A DNA stretch of 64,000 nucleotides from Pseudomonas putida (GCF_009883635.2 NZ_CP026115.2:1550001-1614000), one strand, 5' to 3'. Positions 7,671-17,980 are shown, counted from the stretch's first letter. The notes: generated from the letters alone by a model not told the origin. A program made the numbers and translations.

Positions 7671-8750
7671 ATGCGCACGCTCCTTCTCGCTCCCCTGATG
7701 CTGGCCGCCAGCGTCGCCAGCGCCACCGAAACGGTGAAGATCTACAACTGGTCCAGCTACGTCGCGCCCGACACGCTGAAGAACTTCCAGCAAGCCAGCG
7801 GCATCGTGCCGACCTACGACGTCTACGACAGCAACGAGACCCTCGACGGCAAGCTGATGACGGGCAACTCCGGCTACGACGTGGTGTTCCCCTCCAACCA
7901 CTTCATGGCCCGGCAGATCCAGGGCAAGGCCCTGAAGCCTCTGGACAAGTCGCAGCTGCCCAACTGGCACAACCTCAACCCGGTGCTGATGAAGGCGCTG
8001 GAGGTCAACGACCCGGGCAACCAGTATGGTTTCCCGTACCTGTGGGGCAGCACTGGCATCGGCTACAACATCGACAAGGTCAAGGCAGTGCTCGGCGACA
8101 ATGCGCCGGTGGATTCCTGGGACCTGATCTTCAAGCCCGAGTACATGAGCAAGCTGAAGAGCTGCGGCGTCGCGGTGCTGGACAACGGCCCCGAGCTGCT
8201 GCCGATCGCCCTGCACTACCTGGGCCTGCCGCACCACAGCCAGAACCCGGCCGACTACGACAAGGCCAAGGCGCTGCTGATGCAGGTGCGGCCGTACATC
8301 AGCTACTTCCACTCATCGAAGTACACCGGTGACCTGGCCAACGGCGATATCTGCGTGGTGGTGGGCTTCTCGGGGGACGTACTGCAGGCGAAGAACCGCG
8401 CCGAAGAGGCGAAGAACGGGGTGAAGGTGGGGTATTCGATCCCCAAGGAAGGTGCGCCGATGTGGTTCGACATGGTGGCCATGCCGGCCGATGCGCCGGA
8501 TGAAAAGGCCGGGTATGCCTATATGAACTACCTGCTGCAGCCGGAAGTGATGGCCAACATCAGCAACCATGTGCAGTACGCCAACGGCAACCTCAAGGCG
8601 GACGGGCTGGTGGAGCCGGCGATGAAGGGTAATACGATGATTTACCCGAGCGAGGATGTGATGGGCAAGTTGTATGCCCTTGAGGCGATGCCGGCGAAGA
8701 TTGATCGTATTCGGACCCGGATCTGGACCAGCATCAAAGCCGGGAATTGA
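7671..8750 (+). CDS. Polyamine ABC transporter periplasmic binding protein (PotF/SpuD-like)
   Basis: A 359-aa secreted protein with a signal peptide cut near residue 18 (LAASVASA). The mature protein opens with the PotF/PotD motif TVKIYNWSSYVAPDTLKNFQ and contains YDVVFPSNHFMARQI, WGSTGIGYN and the C-terminal segment PAKIDRIRTRIWTSIKAG. It should bind putrescine or spermidine in the periplasm. No ATPase or permease genes are adjacent, so it must use a transporter encoded elsewhere or serve as a sensor. Position after the amine oxidase and cupin genes suggests capture of the amine that the oxidase uses. A hairpin at 8755-8771 follows. Confidence 0.9.
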   Translation: MRTLLLAPLMLAASVASATETVKIYNWSSYVAPDTLKNFQQASGIVPTYDVYDSNETLDGKLMTGNSGYDVVFPSNHFMARQIQGKALKPLDKSQLPNWHNLNPVLMKALEVNDPGNQYGFPYLWGSTGIGYNIDKVKAVLGDNAPVDSWDLIFKPEYMSKLKSCGVAVLDNGPELLPIALHYLGLPHHSQNPADYDKAKALLMQVRPYISYFHSSKYTGDLANGDICVVVGFSGDVLQAKNRAEEAKNGVKVGYSIPKEGAPMWFDMVAMPADAPDEKAGYAYMNYLLQPEVMANISNHVQYANGNLKADGLVEPAMKGNTMIYPSEDVMGKLYALEAMPAKIDRIRTRIWTSIKAGN

Positions 8751-8754
8751 AATG

Positions 8755-8771
8755 GGGCCGCTTTGCGGCCC
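8755..8771 (+). terminator. Hairpin after the polyamine-binding protein gene
   Basis: GGGCCGC (8755-8761) and GCGGCCC (8765-8771) pair around TTT, beginning 4 bp after the stop codon and running into a REP element. Confidence 0.5.
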
Positions 8772-8834
8772 TTCGCGGGACAAGCCCGCTCCTACAGGTG
8801 AGTGCGATCCCATGAGCGGGCTTGTCCCGCGAAG
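8771..8834. repeat. Inverted pair of P. putida-type REP elements
   Basis: The left copy (8771-8798) has the core TTCGCGGGACAAGCCCGCTC followed by CTACAGG. The right copy (8814-8834) is its inverted core GAGCGGGCTTGTCCCGCGAA. Two head-to-head copies with a 15-bp spacer form a BIME-like unit between convergent genes. Confidence 0.85.
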
Positions 8835-8850
8835 GGCTGCACAGCAGCCC
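8834..8850 (-). terminator. Hairpin after prfC
   Basis: GGGCTGC (8834-8840) and GCAGCCC (8844-8850) form a 7-bp stem around ACA, 11 bp downstream of the prfC stop on the minus strand. It has no U run. Confidence 0.5.
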
Positions 8851-8861
8851 CAAATCAGCGA

Positions 8862-10445
<1,584 letters not shown>

Positions 10446-10482
10446 GGGAAATCGCCTGACTGGGGGATTTAAAAGGGGCGAT

Positions 10483-10510
10483 ATCATACCTGAAGTTGGG
10501 CCTGGACCAA
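10483..10510 (-). promoter_or_regulatory. Sigma-70-type promoter of prfC
   Basis: On the minus strand, TTGGTC (10505-10510) is followed by a 16-bp spacer and TATGAT (10483-10488), 38 bp upstream of the prfC ATG. Predicted from sequence only. Confidence 0.6.
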
Positions 10511-10914
10511 AACCTGAGGAATGAGTGGTGCCCGCGAAAGGGCCAGTACAGACGCAACAAATTCATCAGACAATCGCTTTATCACGACAAAAGGCCACAG
10601 GGCAGCTATTTCAACGCCTGCAGCGCATTAACCCGCTGTTTTTTCTCGCCATGCTAGCTTTCCCCCAGTGATTAACGCTGGCCAAATGCCGTCTCAGATG
10701 GGAACCTTTACGCCAACGGAGACGTCCATCCCCCTGCAATCCGCTTCGGTTGGGGGGCTAGTGTCATCAGCATTTTCGGGCCCGACGGGGTTCGGCTCAT
10801 GGCCTGATCGCAGCCTTCGGCTGCCTCACGCTGCTACTCGCGAACACACCACCCGCCGCCAGCACTGGCCGGCTACCAAGAAGTGTGCTCGCCGACAACA
10901 CAAGGAGTCCGCCT
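10511..10914 (+). other. Long intergenic leader before the betaine-type importer, no gene seen
   Basis: About 400 bp between prfC and the first permease gene. I see no convincing coding frame. There are several possible hairpins: CAGCG/CGCTG near 10619-10636 followed by TTTTTT, a C-rich/G-rich pair around 10730-10758 (CCCC...GGGG with CAA/TTG), and GCAGCC/GGCTGC near 10812-10826. A strong ribosome site AAGGAG at 10902-10907 serves the GTG start at 10915. No known riboswitch consensus was recognised. Confidence 0.5.
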
Positions 10915-11628
10915 GTGGCAAAAAGCTACGGTAAAGGGCTGTTGGGATGCGCCACCGTGCTCGTCATCCTGGCCCTGCTGATCCACTGGATCGGCATCGA
11001 CACGATCGCGCGTTATCGCGACGATCTTGGGTTCTACCTGCAAGCGCACCTGGTACTGGTGCTGGCTTCGATGGCGGCGGCGCTGGCCGTGGGCATCCCT
11101 GCCGGCATTGCGCTCAGTCGACCGCACCGGGTCGACAAAGCCGAACGCTTCATGCAGTTCTTCAACGTTGGCAACACCATTCCCCCCCTGGCCGTTCTGG
11201 CCATCGCCCTGAGTATCCTGGGCATCGGTGCCGGGCCTGCGATCTTCGCGCTGTTCCTCGCCTCCCTCCTGCCCATCGTGCGCAACACCTACGAGGGCCT
11301 GAAAAACGTCCCCGCCTCGCTCAAGGAAGCCGCCACCGGCATCGGTATGACCCCGCGCCAGCAACTCTGGCAGGTGGAACTGCCCAACGCCGTGCCGATC
11401 ATCGTCGGCGGCGTGCGCGTGGCCCTGGCACTGAACGTCGGCACCGCGCCGCTGGCCTTCCTGATCGGCGCCAACAGCCTGGGCAGCCTGATCTTCCCCG
11501 GCATCGCCCTGAACAACCAGCCACAACTGCTGCTCGGTGCCGCCTGTACCGCACTGCTGGCGCTGGTGCTGGATGCGCTGGTGAGTTTCTCCAGCAAGCG
11601 CTGGCTGGAACGTGGCCTGGCTGGATAA
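10915..11628 (+). CDS. Quaternary-amine (glycine betaine/choline type) ABC transporter permease 1
   Basis: A 237-aa inner-membrane permease of the OpuC/YehY class. After an N-terminal anchor helix comes the ABC permease core with the EAA loop (NVPASLKEAATGIGMTPRQQLWQVELPNA) and the family-typical PPLAVLAIALSILGIG and GTAPLAFLIGANSLGSLIF segments. The start is the GTG at 10915 (VAKSYGKG), 7 bp after AAGGAG. First of four tightly spaced genes (permease, binding protein, permease, ATPase). This arrangement matches osmoprotectant importers such as the OsmF/YehWXY system and OpuC; the exact substrate is not determined. Confidence 0.88.
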   Translation: MAKSYGKGLLGCATVLVILALLIHWIGIDTIARYRDDLGFYLQAHLVLVLASMAAALAVGIPAGIALSRPHRVDKAERFMQFFNVGNTIPPLAVLAIALSILGIGAGPAIFALFLASLLPIVRNTYEGLKNVPASLKEAATGIGMTPRQQLWQVELPNAVPIIVGGVRVALALNVGTAPLAFLIGANSLGSLIFPGIALNNQPQLLLGAACTALLALVLDALVSFSSKRWLERGLAG

Positions 11629-11641
11629 CAAGAGGGAACCC

Positions 11642-12556
11642 ATGAACAAGAGAATCGCCTTGCTGCTGGGCGCGGCCCTGCTGTTCGCAGGATTTGCCCA
11701 GGCAGCGGAAAAACCCCTGATCCGCATCGGCGCGCGAGTGTTCACCGAACAGACCGTGCTCGCCGAAATCACCGCGCAATACCTGCGTGCCAACGGCTTC
11801 GACGTGCGCGTCACCACCGGCCTTGGCAGCAGCATCGCGCGCCAGGCCCAGGAAACCGGGCAACTCGACCTGATGTGGGAATACACCGGCGTGTCGCTGG
11901 TCTCATACAACCATATCGACGAGCGCATGCCCAATGCCGAGGCCACCTACGCCAAGGTCAAGGAACTGGACGCGAAAAAGGACCTGATCTGGCTGACCCC
12001 GTCGAAGTTCAGCAACACCTATGCCCTCGGCCTGCCCAAGCAGGTGGCCGAGGCTTATCCACAGGTCAATACCATCAGCGACCTCAACCTGGTGCTGCGT
12101 GACGAAAGCCAGCGCAAGCATCTGGTGGCACTGGACACCGAGTTCGCCAACCGCCCGGACGGCCTGGTCGGCCTGAAAGAGATGTACGACCTGCAAGTGG
12201 GCCGTGCCAACATCCGCCAGATGGATGCCGGGCTGGTCTACACCGCCATGCACAACAATCAGGTGTTCGCCGGCCTTGTGTACACCACCGACGGCCGACT
12301 GAGCGCGTTCGACCTCAAGTTGCTGGAAGACGACAAGCACTACTTCCCCGACTACACCGCCGCCCCAGTGGTGCGTAAACAGGTGCTCGACGCCAACCCG
12401 AAACTGGTCGGCCTGCTCAAGCCCCTGGCCGAGCAGCTGGATGACGAAACCATGCGCCAGCTCAACGCCAAGGTCGACGTGGAACACCAGAACCCGACCA
12501 CGGTGGCCGCGGCCTTCCTGCGTGAGCACCCAATGCCTAGCGAGGTACAGCCATGA
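11642..12556 (+). CDS. Quaternary-amine ABC transporter binding protein (OsmF/OpuCC-like)
   Basis: A 304-aa periplasmic protein with a cleavable signal (LLFAGFAQAA, cut near residue 22). The mature protein has the family start IRIGARVFTEQTVLAEITAQYL, the ligand-region segment LMWEYTGVSLVSY, and FEFAN-like TEFANRPDGLVGL. The closest characterised relatives bind glycine betaine, choline or related compounds with low to moderate affinity. The ATG at 11642 is preceded by GAGGG. The stop overlaps the next start (ATGA), so it is translationally coupled to permease 2. Confidence 0.9.
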   Translation: MNKRIALLLGAALLFAGFAQAAEKPLIRIGARVFTEQTVLAEITAQYLRANGFDVRVTTGLGSSIARQAQETGQLDLMWEYTGVSLVSYNHIDERMPNAEATYAKVKELDAKKDLIWLTPSKFSNTYALGLPKQVAEAYPQVNTISDLNLVLRDESQRKHLVALDTEFANRPDGLVGLKEMYDLQVGRANIRQMDAGLVYTAMHNNQVFAGLVYTTDGRLSAFDLKLLEDDKHYFPDYTAAPVVRKQVLDANPKLVGLLKPLAEQLDDETMRQLNAKVDVEHQNPTTVAAAFLREHPMPSEVQP

Positions 12557-13206
12557 GCCTGCTCGACACATTCGCCCACCTCGACTGGGCCCAGGTGCTG
12601 CAGCTGACCTGGCAGCACATCATGCTGGTCGGCGTCGCCGTGGGCCTGGCAATCATCGTCGGCGTGCCGCTGGGCATTCTGATGACCCGCTTCCCGGCTG
12701 TTGCCGGCCCGCTGCAGGCCAGCGCCACGGTGCTGCTGACCATCCCGTCCATCGCCCTGTTCGGCCTGCTGCTGCCGTTCTATTCCAAGTTCGGCCAGGG
12801 CCTCGGCCCGCTGCCGGCGATCACTGCGGTGTTCCTCTATTCGCTGCTGCCGATCCTGCGCAACACCTACCTGGCCCTGACCAACGTCGAGCCCGGCATC
12901 CGTGAAGCGGCGCGCGGCATCGGCATGACCTTCGGCCAGCGCCTGCGCATGGTCGAGCTGCCCATTGCAGTGCCGGTGATCCTCGCCGGCGTGCGCACCG
13001 CCGTGGTGATGAACATCGGCGTCATGACCATCGCCGCCACCATCGGCGCCGGCGGCCTGGGCGTGCTCATCCTCACCTCCATCAGCCGCAGCGACATGTC
13101 GATGCTGCTGGTCGGCGCCGTGCTGGTCAGCCTGCTGGCGATCGTCGCCGACCTGCTCCTGCAAACCCTGCAACGTGCCCTGACTCCAGAAGGACTGCGC
13201 TCATGA
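12553..13206 (+). CDS. Quaternary-amine ABC transporter permease 2
   Basis: A 217-aa permease with about five membrane helices (MLVGVAVGLAIIVGVPLGI, then VLLTIPSIALFGLLLPF) and the EAA loop NVEPGIREAARGIGMTFGQRLRMVELP. A conserved glycine-rich end of the core follows (IGAGGLGVLILTSI). Both ends overlap neighbouring genes by 4 bp (ATGA), the pattern of a coupled operon. Together with the first permease it makes a heterodimeric channel, as in OpuC- and Osm-type importers. Two different permease genes distinguish this from single-permease ProW systems. Confidence 0.9.
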   Translation: MSLLDTFAHLDWAQVLQLTWQHIMLVGVAVGLAIIVGVPLGILMTRFPAVAGPLQASATVLLTIPSIALFGLLLPFYSKFGQGLGPLPAITAVFLYSLLPILRNTYLALTNVEPGIREAARGIGMTFGQRLRMVELPIAVPVILAGVRTAVVMNIGVMTIAATIGAGGLGVLILTSISRSDMSMLLVGAVLVSLLAIVADLLLQTLQRALTPEGLRS

Positions 13207-14360
13207 TCGAACTCCAGAACCTCAGCAAGACCTTCAACGTCAACGGCAAGGACGTCAAAGCCGTCGACTCTGTCAGCCTCACCGTCAATGAAGGTGAAAT
13301 CTGCGTATTCCTCGGCCCGTCAGGCTGCGGCAAGAGCACCACGCTGAAGATGATCAACCGCCTGATCGCACCGACCTCAGGCCGGGTGCTGATCAACGGC
13401 GAAGACACCAGCGCCCTCGACGAAGTGACCCTGCGCCGACACATCGGCTACGTGATCCAGCAGATCGGCCTGTTCCCCAACATGACCATCGAGGAGAACA
13501 TCACCGTGGTCCCGCGTCTGCTCGGCTGGGACAAGCAGAAGTGCCACGAGCGCGCCCGCGAGCTGATGCACATGATCAAGCTCGAACCCAAGCAATACCT
13601 GCAGCGCTACCCCCGTGAGCTGTCCGGCGGCCAGCAGCAGCGCATCGGCGTGATCCGCGCACTGGCGGCGGAAGCACCGGTGCTGCTGATGGACGAGCCG
13701 TTCGGCGCGGTCGACCCGATCAACCGCGAGATGATCCAGAACGAGTTCTTCGAGATGCAACGGGCGCTGAACAAGACTGTGATCATGGTCAGCCATGACA
13801 TCGACGAGGCGATCAAGCTGGGCGACAAGATCGCCATCTTCCGCGCCGGCAAGCTGCTGCAACTGGACCACCCGGACACCTTGCTGGCGCACCCGGTGGA
13901 TGACTTCGTAAGCAACTTCGTCGGCCAGGACAGCACGCTCAAGCGCCTGCTGCTGGTGCGTGCGGAGGATGCGGCGGACAACGCGCCATCGGTGAGCCCG
14001 CAGACGCCGGTCAGCGATGCGCTGGAGCTGCTCGACGAGCACGACCGCCGCTATGTGGTGGTGACCGATGGGCAGAACAAGGCGCTGGGGTATGTGCGTC
14101 GGCGTGACATGCACCGCCAGCAAGGCACCTGTGGCGACTTCCTGCGGCCGTTCAATGCCACGGCGTCGCATGACGAGCACCTGCGCATCCTGTTGTCGCG
14201 GATGTACGAGTTCAACCGGGCTTGGTTGCCGGTGCTGGATGCCGAGCAGGTGTTCCTGGGCGAAGTGACGCAGGAGTCGATTGCGGCCTACCTGAGCTCG
14301 GGGCGTTCGCGGGGGGCGAAGACCAGCATTGTTTCGCCGGCCGAGGTGGTGGCTTCGTAA
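13203..14360 (+). CDS. Quaternary-amine ABC transporter ATPase with C-terminal CBS region
   Basis: A 385-aa ATPase. Walker A is GPSGCGKST, the signature LSGGQQQR, Walker B VLLMDEPFGAVDP and the H-loop VSHDIDEAIK. The region from about residue 255 on (TPVSDALELLDEHDRRYVVV, then LRILLSRMYEFNRAWLPVLD) is a CBS-type module. In OpuA and OpuC-type importers such domains sense ionic strength or nucleotide, so osmotic gating is plausible. Starts by ATGA overlap with permease 2. Last gene of the operon; a hairpin and REP pair follow. Confidence 0.92.
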   Translation: MIELQNLSKTFNVNGKDVKAVDSVSLTVNEGEICVFLGPSGCGKSTTLKMINRLIAPTSGRVLINGEDTSALDEVTLRRHIGYVIQQIGLFPNMTIEENITVVPRLLGWDKQKCHERARELMHMIKLEPKQYLQRYPRELSGGQQQRIGVIRALAAEAPVLLMDEPFGAVDPINREMIQNEFFEMQRALNKTVIMVSHDIDEAIKLGDKIAIFRAGKLLQLDHPDTLLAHPVDDFVSNFVGQDSTLKRLLLVRAEDAADNAPSVSPQTPVSDALELLDEHDRRYVVVTDGQNKALGYVRRRDMHRQQGTCGDFLRPFNATASHDEHLRILLSRMYEFNRAWLPVLDAEQVFLGEVTQESIAAYLSSGRSRGAKTSIVSPAEVVAS

Positions 14361-14366
14361 TCGCTG

Positions 14367-14383
14367 GGGGCGCTTCGCGCCCC
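14367..14383 (+). terminator. Hairpin after the betaine-type operon
   Basis: GGGGCGC (14367-14373) and GCGCCCC (14377-14383) pair around TTC, 6 bp after the ATPase stop, directly followed by a REP element. Confidence 0.5.
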
Positions 14384-14384
14384 A

Positions 14385-14470
14385 TTCGCGGGACAAGCCC
14401 GCTCCCACAGGTCCTCTACTAGCCTTGAGGCTGGCGCTGCACCTGTAGGAGCGGGCTTGTCCCGCGAAGC
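14385..14470. repeat. Inverted pair of REP elements
   Basis: The left copy, 14385-14412, has the core TTCGCGGGACAAGCCCGCTC and then CCACAGGT. The right copy, 14441-14470, is inverted (ACCTGTAGGAGCGGGCTTGT then CCCGCGAAGC). They flank 28 bp of unique sequence between convergent genes, the usual BIME position. Confidence 0.88.
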
Positions 14471-14483
14471 AGGCAACGCGGTA

Positions 14484-16952
14484 TCAGAACCCTACACTGG
14501 CCTGCACATAGAAGGTCCGCGGCTCACCGACATAAATGCCGGCATTGTTGTCGCTCGAACGCGTGAAGAACTGCTTGTCGAACAGGTTCTTTACCCCCGC
14601 CGCAAGCTTCAGGTTGGACATCTGCGGCCCGAACTCATACCCACCACGGGCATGCCAGGTCACATACCCCGGAATATCGCCATACTGCCCATCGGCACTC
14701 GGTTCGGTGATGTAGTCACCCGTGAAGCTACCATTGGCATTGATCCCGGTCCCCGGCGCACGCTGCTTGGACTGGGCAAAGGCATCCAGATTCCAGGTCC
14801 AGCGGTTGATCGCATAGCGCACGCCGGCTGTGGCCACCTGGCGTGAATAGAACGGCAGGTCACGGCCCTTGAAGCCCGGAATATCCCCTTCATACGTCGC
14901 GCGGGTATAGGTGTAGCCACCGCTCACCGACAGGCCGTCCAGGCGCGGGTCCAACCCGGCCAGGTCATAGCGCACCGAAGCCTCGATACCCTGGTGCTTG
15001 GTCGCGCCGAGGTTAGTCCAGCCCACGTCGTTGCTGATGTACTGCAACTCGTCGTCGAAGTCGATGTAGAACGCGGTCAGCTCACCGGCGAAGCCGCCGT
15101 TGTCATAACGGGTACCGAGCTCGTAGGTCTTGGCTTTTTCCGGTTCCAGGCCGTTGGCCGTGCTGTTGCCGGTGCCGCCCTGGCCCAGCTGGAAGTACTG
15201 CAGGCTGCCGAACGAGGTCTCGTAGTTGGCGAACAGCTTCCAGGCATCGGAGATGTGGTACATCACGCTCAGCGCCGGCAGTGGCTCGTTGCTGGTGATG
15301 CTGCGGTTCTTCTCCGGCACAGGGCGGTTGTTGGCATCGAGCACCGGGCGATCCCGCCAGTCAGTATTGATGTGCTCGAAACGGATGCCCGGGGTGATGG
15401 TCCAGTTGCCGACATCGATCTTGTCGTCGATGTAGTAGGCGCTGGCTTCGGTACCACCGCTGCGGTCCTGGAACACGTGGCCGTCGGACGTCGGCGTGGG
15501 CGTCGGCACGTTGTCGATCAGCGCCAGGCGGGTCGACTGCTCGCGCATGGCCTCTTTCAGGTAGCGGTAACCGACGCTGACTTCCTGCGTGGTAGGGCCT
15601 GCGAAGAAGATCCGCGACACCCGTGGCTCGATGGCGAAGGTGTGGTAATTGCGCGGGTACGACGACAGGGTCTTCATGTCGCGCGCGGCGATGGCGCTGC
15701 CACGGAAGCTGTCGGTGTAATAGGTCAGCACTTCGAACTGGGTGGCATCGTCCAGCTGGCGCTGCCACTTGAACGACACGTCCTTGCGCCGGCCGGCGAA
15801 GTAGTCGTAATCGCGCAGCGACTGGTACGGGTTGCTGTCGTACTGCGCCTGGGTCAGGCCACCAGGCATGTCGGCACGGCCATCGTAGTAGTGGAAGTTG
15901 AGCCAGAACTCGTCGACGTCGGTCGGTGCCCAATGGGTCTTGAGGATGACGTCGTCGATGTCGTTGCCGTTGTTGCTTTCACGGTAGCCATTGCCGTTCA
16001 CACCGGTATAGAGCAACGCCACGCCCATGCCATTGTCGGCAGTGCCGCCGACGAACGCCGATTCGGTGTGCTTCCAGCCGCCATGCTGGGAGGTTTCCAG
16101 CGTGGTGGACAGCTCAGCCGATGCCTTTTCGGGGATCGCCCGGGTCACGAAGTTGATCACCCCGCCGACGTTCTGCGGGCCATAGCGCACCGAGCCTGCG
16201 CCGCGCACCACGTCGATGCTGTCGAGGTTGCCCGAAGAGATCGGTGCCATTGACAGCTGCGGCTGGCCGTAGGGCGCAAAGGCTGCCGGAATGCCGTCGA
16301 TCAGCACGGTCGAGCGTGGCGACAGGCGCGAGGTCAGGCCACGCACGCCAACGTTCAGCGACAGGTCACTGCCACCGGTGCCGTTGCTGTCCTGTACCTG
16401 TACACCAGGGATGCCGCGCAGCACATCGCGCACGTTCATCGCGCCCTTCTCCACCATCGCCTCGCGGCGCACCACGGTGCGCGCGCCAGGGTGGTTCTGC
16501 ACCACGGCCTGGTCGGCATCGCCCAGCCAGTCACCGACCACCTTCACGTCGGTGGGCGCCAGTTCCAGGCTGCCGGTGGTGAGCGTGCCGGCAGGCTGGG
16601 CCGGCTTCACCACCACCGTGTCCTCGGACTTCTCGTAGGTCAGCCCGCTGCCCTGCAGCAGTTGCTGCAGCGCCTGCTCGGGCGCCAGGTTGCCGGACAC
16701 GGCCGGGGCCTGCTTGCCAGCCACCAGCTCGGGGCTGAAGAACAGCTGCAGGTTGGTCTGCTGGCCCAACTGGCTCAGTGCCGAGGCCAGAGGCTGGGCC
16801 TGGATCTGGATCGTGCCTGCCTGCTCGGCTTGGGCATTGACGGCTGCGGTGCTGACCGCCAGGGCCAGCGCCAGAGCGCTCAAGCGTGGATAAGGTTTGT
16901 TGTTGTTCACGTCGTCGAAACATCCTGAAGAAGGAATAAACGCCAACCGCAT
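14484..16952 (-). CDS. TonB-dependent outer-membrane receptor with signalling (STN) domain, FecA-like
   Basis: An 822-aa transducing receptor. Signal peptide (LALALAVSTAAVNAQA), then an N-terminal STN/secretin domain at about 45-110 (IQIQAQPLASALSQLGQQTNLQLFF). That domain passes the ligand signal to an anti-sigma factor. The plug domain follows (REAMVEKGAMNVRDVLRGIPGVQVQ, VRGAGSVRYGPQNVGGVINFVTR), and then a beta-barrel ending in Phe. The ligand is probably a ferric citrate-like or hydroxamate siderophore but cannot be named. The start is uncertain: the ATG at 16952 has no clear ribosome site, and a GTG at 16910 (VNNNKPYPRL) preceded by AGGA would give a more usual signal peptide. Sits directly downstream of the FecR- and FecI-like genes. 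Confidence 0.9.
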   Translation of the reverse strand: MRLAFIPSSGCFDDVNNNKPYPRLSALALALAVSTAAVNAQAEQAGTIQIQAQPLASALSQLGQQTNLQLFFSPELVAGKQAPAVSGNLAPEQALQQLLQGSGLTYEKSEDTVVVKPAQPAGTLTTGSLELAPTDVKVVGDWLGDADQAVVQNHPGARTVVRREAMVEKGAMNVRDVLRGIPGVQVQDSNGTGGSDLSLNVGVRGLTSRLSPRSTVLIDGIPAAFAPYGQPQLSMAPISSGNLDSIDVVRGAGSVRYGPQNVGGVINFVTRAIPEKASAELSTTLETSQHGGWKHTESAFVGGTADNGMGVALLYTGVNGNGYRESNNGNDIDDVILKTHWAPTDVDEFWLNFHYYDGRADMPGGLTQAQYDSNPYQSLRDYDYFAGRRKDVSFKWQRQLDDATQFEVLTYYTDSFRGSAIAARDMKTLSSYPRNYHTFAIEPRVSRIFFAGPTTQEVSVGYRYLKEAMREQSTRLALIDNVPTPTPTSDGHVFQDRSGGTEASAYYIDDKIDVGNWTITPGIRFEHINTDWRDRPVLDANNRPVPEKNRSITSNEPLPALSVMYHISDAWKLFANYETSFGSLQYFQLGQGGTGNSTANGLEPEKAKTYELGTRYDNGGFAGELTAFYIDFDDELQYISNDVGWTNLGATKHQGIEASVRYDLAGLDPRLDGLSVSGGYTYTRATYEGDIPGFKGRDLPFYSRQVATAGVRYAINRWTWNLDAFAQSKQRAPGTGINANGSFTGDYITEPSADGQYGDIPGYVTWHARGGYEFGPQMSNLKLAAGVKNLFDKQFFTRSSDNNAGIYVGEPRTFYVQASVGF

Positions 16953-17017
16953 GCGAATGGAAATGCTTGGCAGTTGCAGCTGGCGGGGAAGACGAACGAG
17001 CGGAAAAAAACCTGAAT

Positions 17018-17980
17018 CTATTTCGCAATTATTTCGCGGGAGCCGTCTTCATTGGCCTTGATCGCCACCGGCAGGATGCTCGGCAAGGCGCGCAGCAGCG
17101 CGTCCGTGTCATCGGTGCTAAAGGTGCTGGAGACGCGCAACTGGGCAACTTTGCCAGGTGCCACGCGCAGTGGCTGGGCGCGATATCGCGACACTTCGGC
17201 CACCACCTCGGCGAGGGTAGCGTTGTCGAATACCAGCTTGCCCTGGCGCCAGGCGGTCAGTGCGCTGGCGTTGACCGCATAAGGTGCGGCGACCTTGCCA
17301 TGCGCGTCTATGTGGGAACCTTGGCCAGCGCCCAGTTGCGCCAACGAGGTGTCGCTCCCCTGCACACGCACCGAACCCTGCTCCACCGCAACACGGGTAG
17401 CGGCCGGGTCCAGGCGCACATCGAAACGGGTGCCGGTCACGGTCACGCTGCCCTGGGCGGTATCGACCACGAACGGGCGGCTGCTGTCGTGGGCGACGAT
17501 GAACATCGCCTCACCTGCGTTCAACTGGATGTGCCGACGGCCTGGGCTGAAATCGACGTGCAGCTGGGTGGCGCCGTTGAGTTCGAGGTGCGAACCATCG
17601 GGCAGCTCGACCTGGCGGCGCTCGCCAAAGGCCGTCTGCAGCTGATCCTGGTGATTGAGCTGCTGGTAGTGCCAGCCCGTCCAGCCCAGCCCCAGCGCCA
17701 CCACCGCCACACTCGCCGCCAGCGCCTGGCGCAGCAGGCGCCGCTGCGGCAGCTGGCGTACCGGGTCTGGCTCGCACAGCGCTTCGAGGCGCTGGCGCGG
17801 GATCAGCTCCGCCGCGCTCCAGACCGTGGCCAGGGCATCGTACTCGGCACGGTGGCTGGGGTCGGCGGCCAGCCACGCACGTAGCTGCTTGTGCAGCGCG
17901 GCATCGCGCGGCGCGTCCTGCATGCGCACGAACCATGCGGCCGCCTGCTCACGGACGGTCTCGGAACCGTGCTGTTTCAT
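17018..17980 (-). CDS. FecR-like anti-sigma factor / transmembrane sensor
   Basis: About 320 aa. The N-terminal cytoplasmic domain (EQAAAWFVRMQDAPRDAALHKQLRAWLAADPSHRAEYD) is the anti-sigma DUF4880 module. A single membrane helix follows (about LRQALAASVAVVALGLGWTGW), then the periplasmic FecR domain (TAFGERRQVELPDGSHLELNG) that touches the receptor's STN domain. I place the start at the ATG at 17980 (MKQHGSE), which has GGAG at the right distance. An ATG at 18001 overlaps the sigma stop as ATGA but lacks a ribosome site; it would add seven residues. Confidence 0.9.
   Translation of the reverse strand: MKQHGSETVREQAAAWFVRMQDAPRDAALHKQLRAWLAADPSHRAEYDALATVWSAAELIPRQRLEALCEPDPVRQLPQRRLLRQALAASVAVVALGLGWTGWHYQQLNHQDQLQTAFGERRQVELPDGSHLELNGATQLHVDFSPGRRHIQLNAGEAMFIVAHDSSRPFVVDTAQGSVTVTGTRFDVRLDPAATRVAVEQGSVRVQGSDTSLAQLGAGQGSHIDAHGKVAAPYAVNASALTAWRQGKLVFDNATLAEVVAEVSRYRAQPLRVAPGKVAQLRVSSTFSTDDTDALLRALPSILPVAIKANEDGSREIIAK

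Noticed and set aside
8771..8834. CRISPR-like array in the inverted repeats
   Set aside because: Only two inverted copies with different spacing; the sequence is the P. putida REP core.
10511..10914. Possible known riboswitch before the betaine-type importer
   Set aside because: No sequence motif of a named class could be identified; only unproven hairpins remain.
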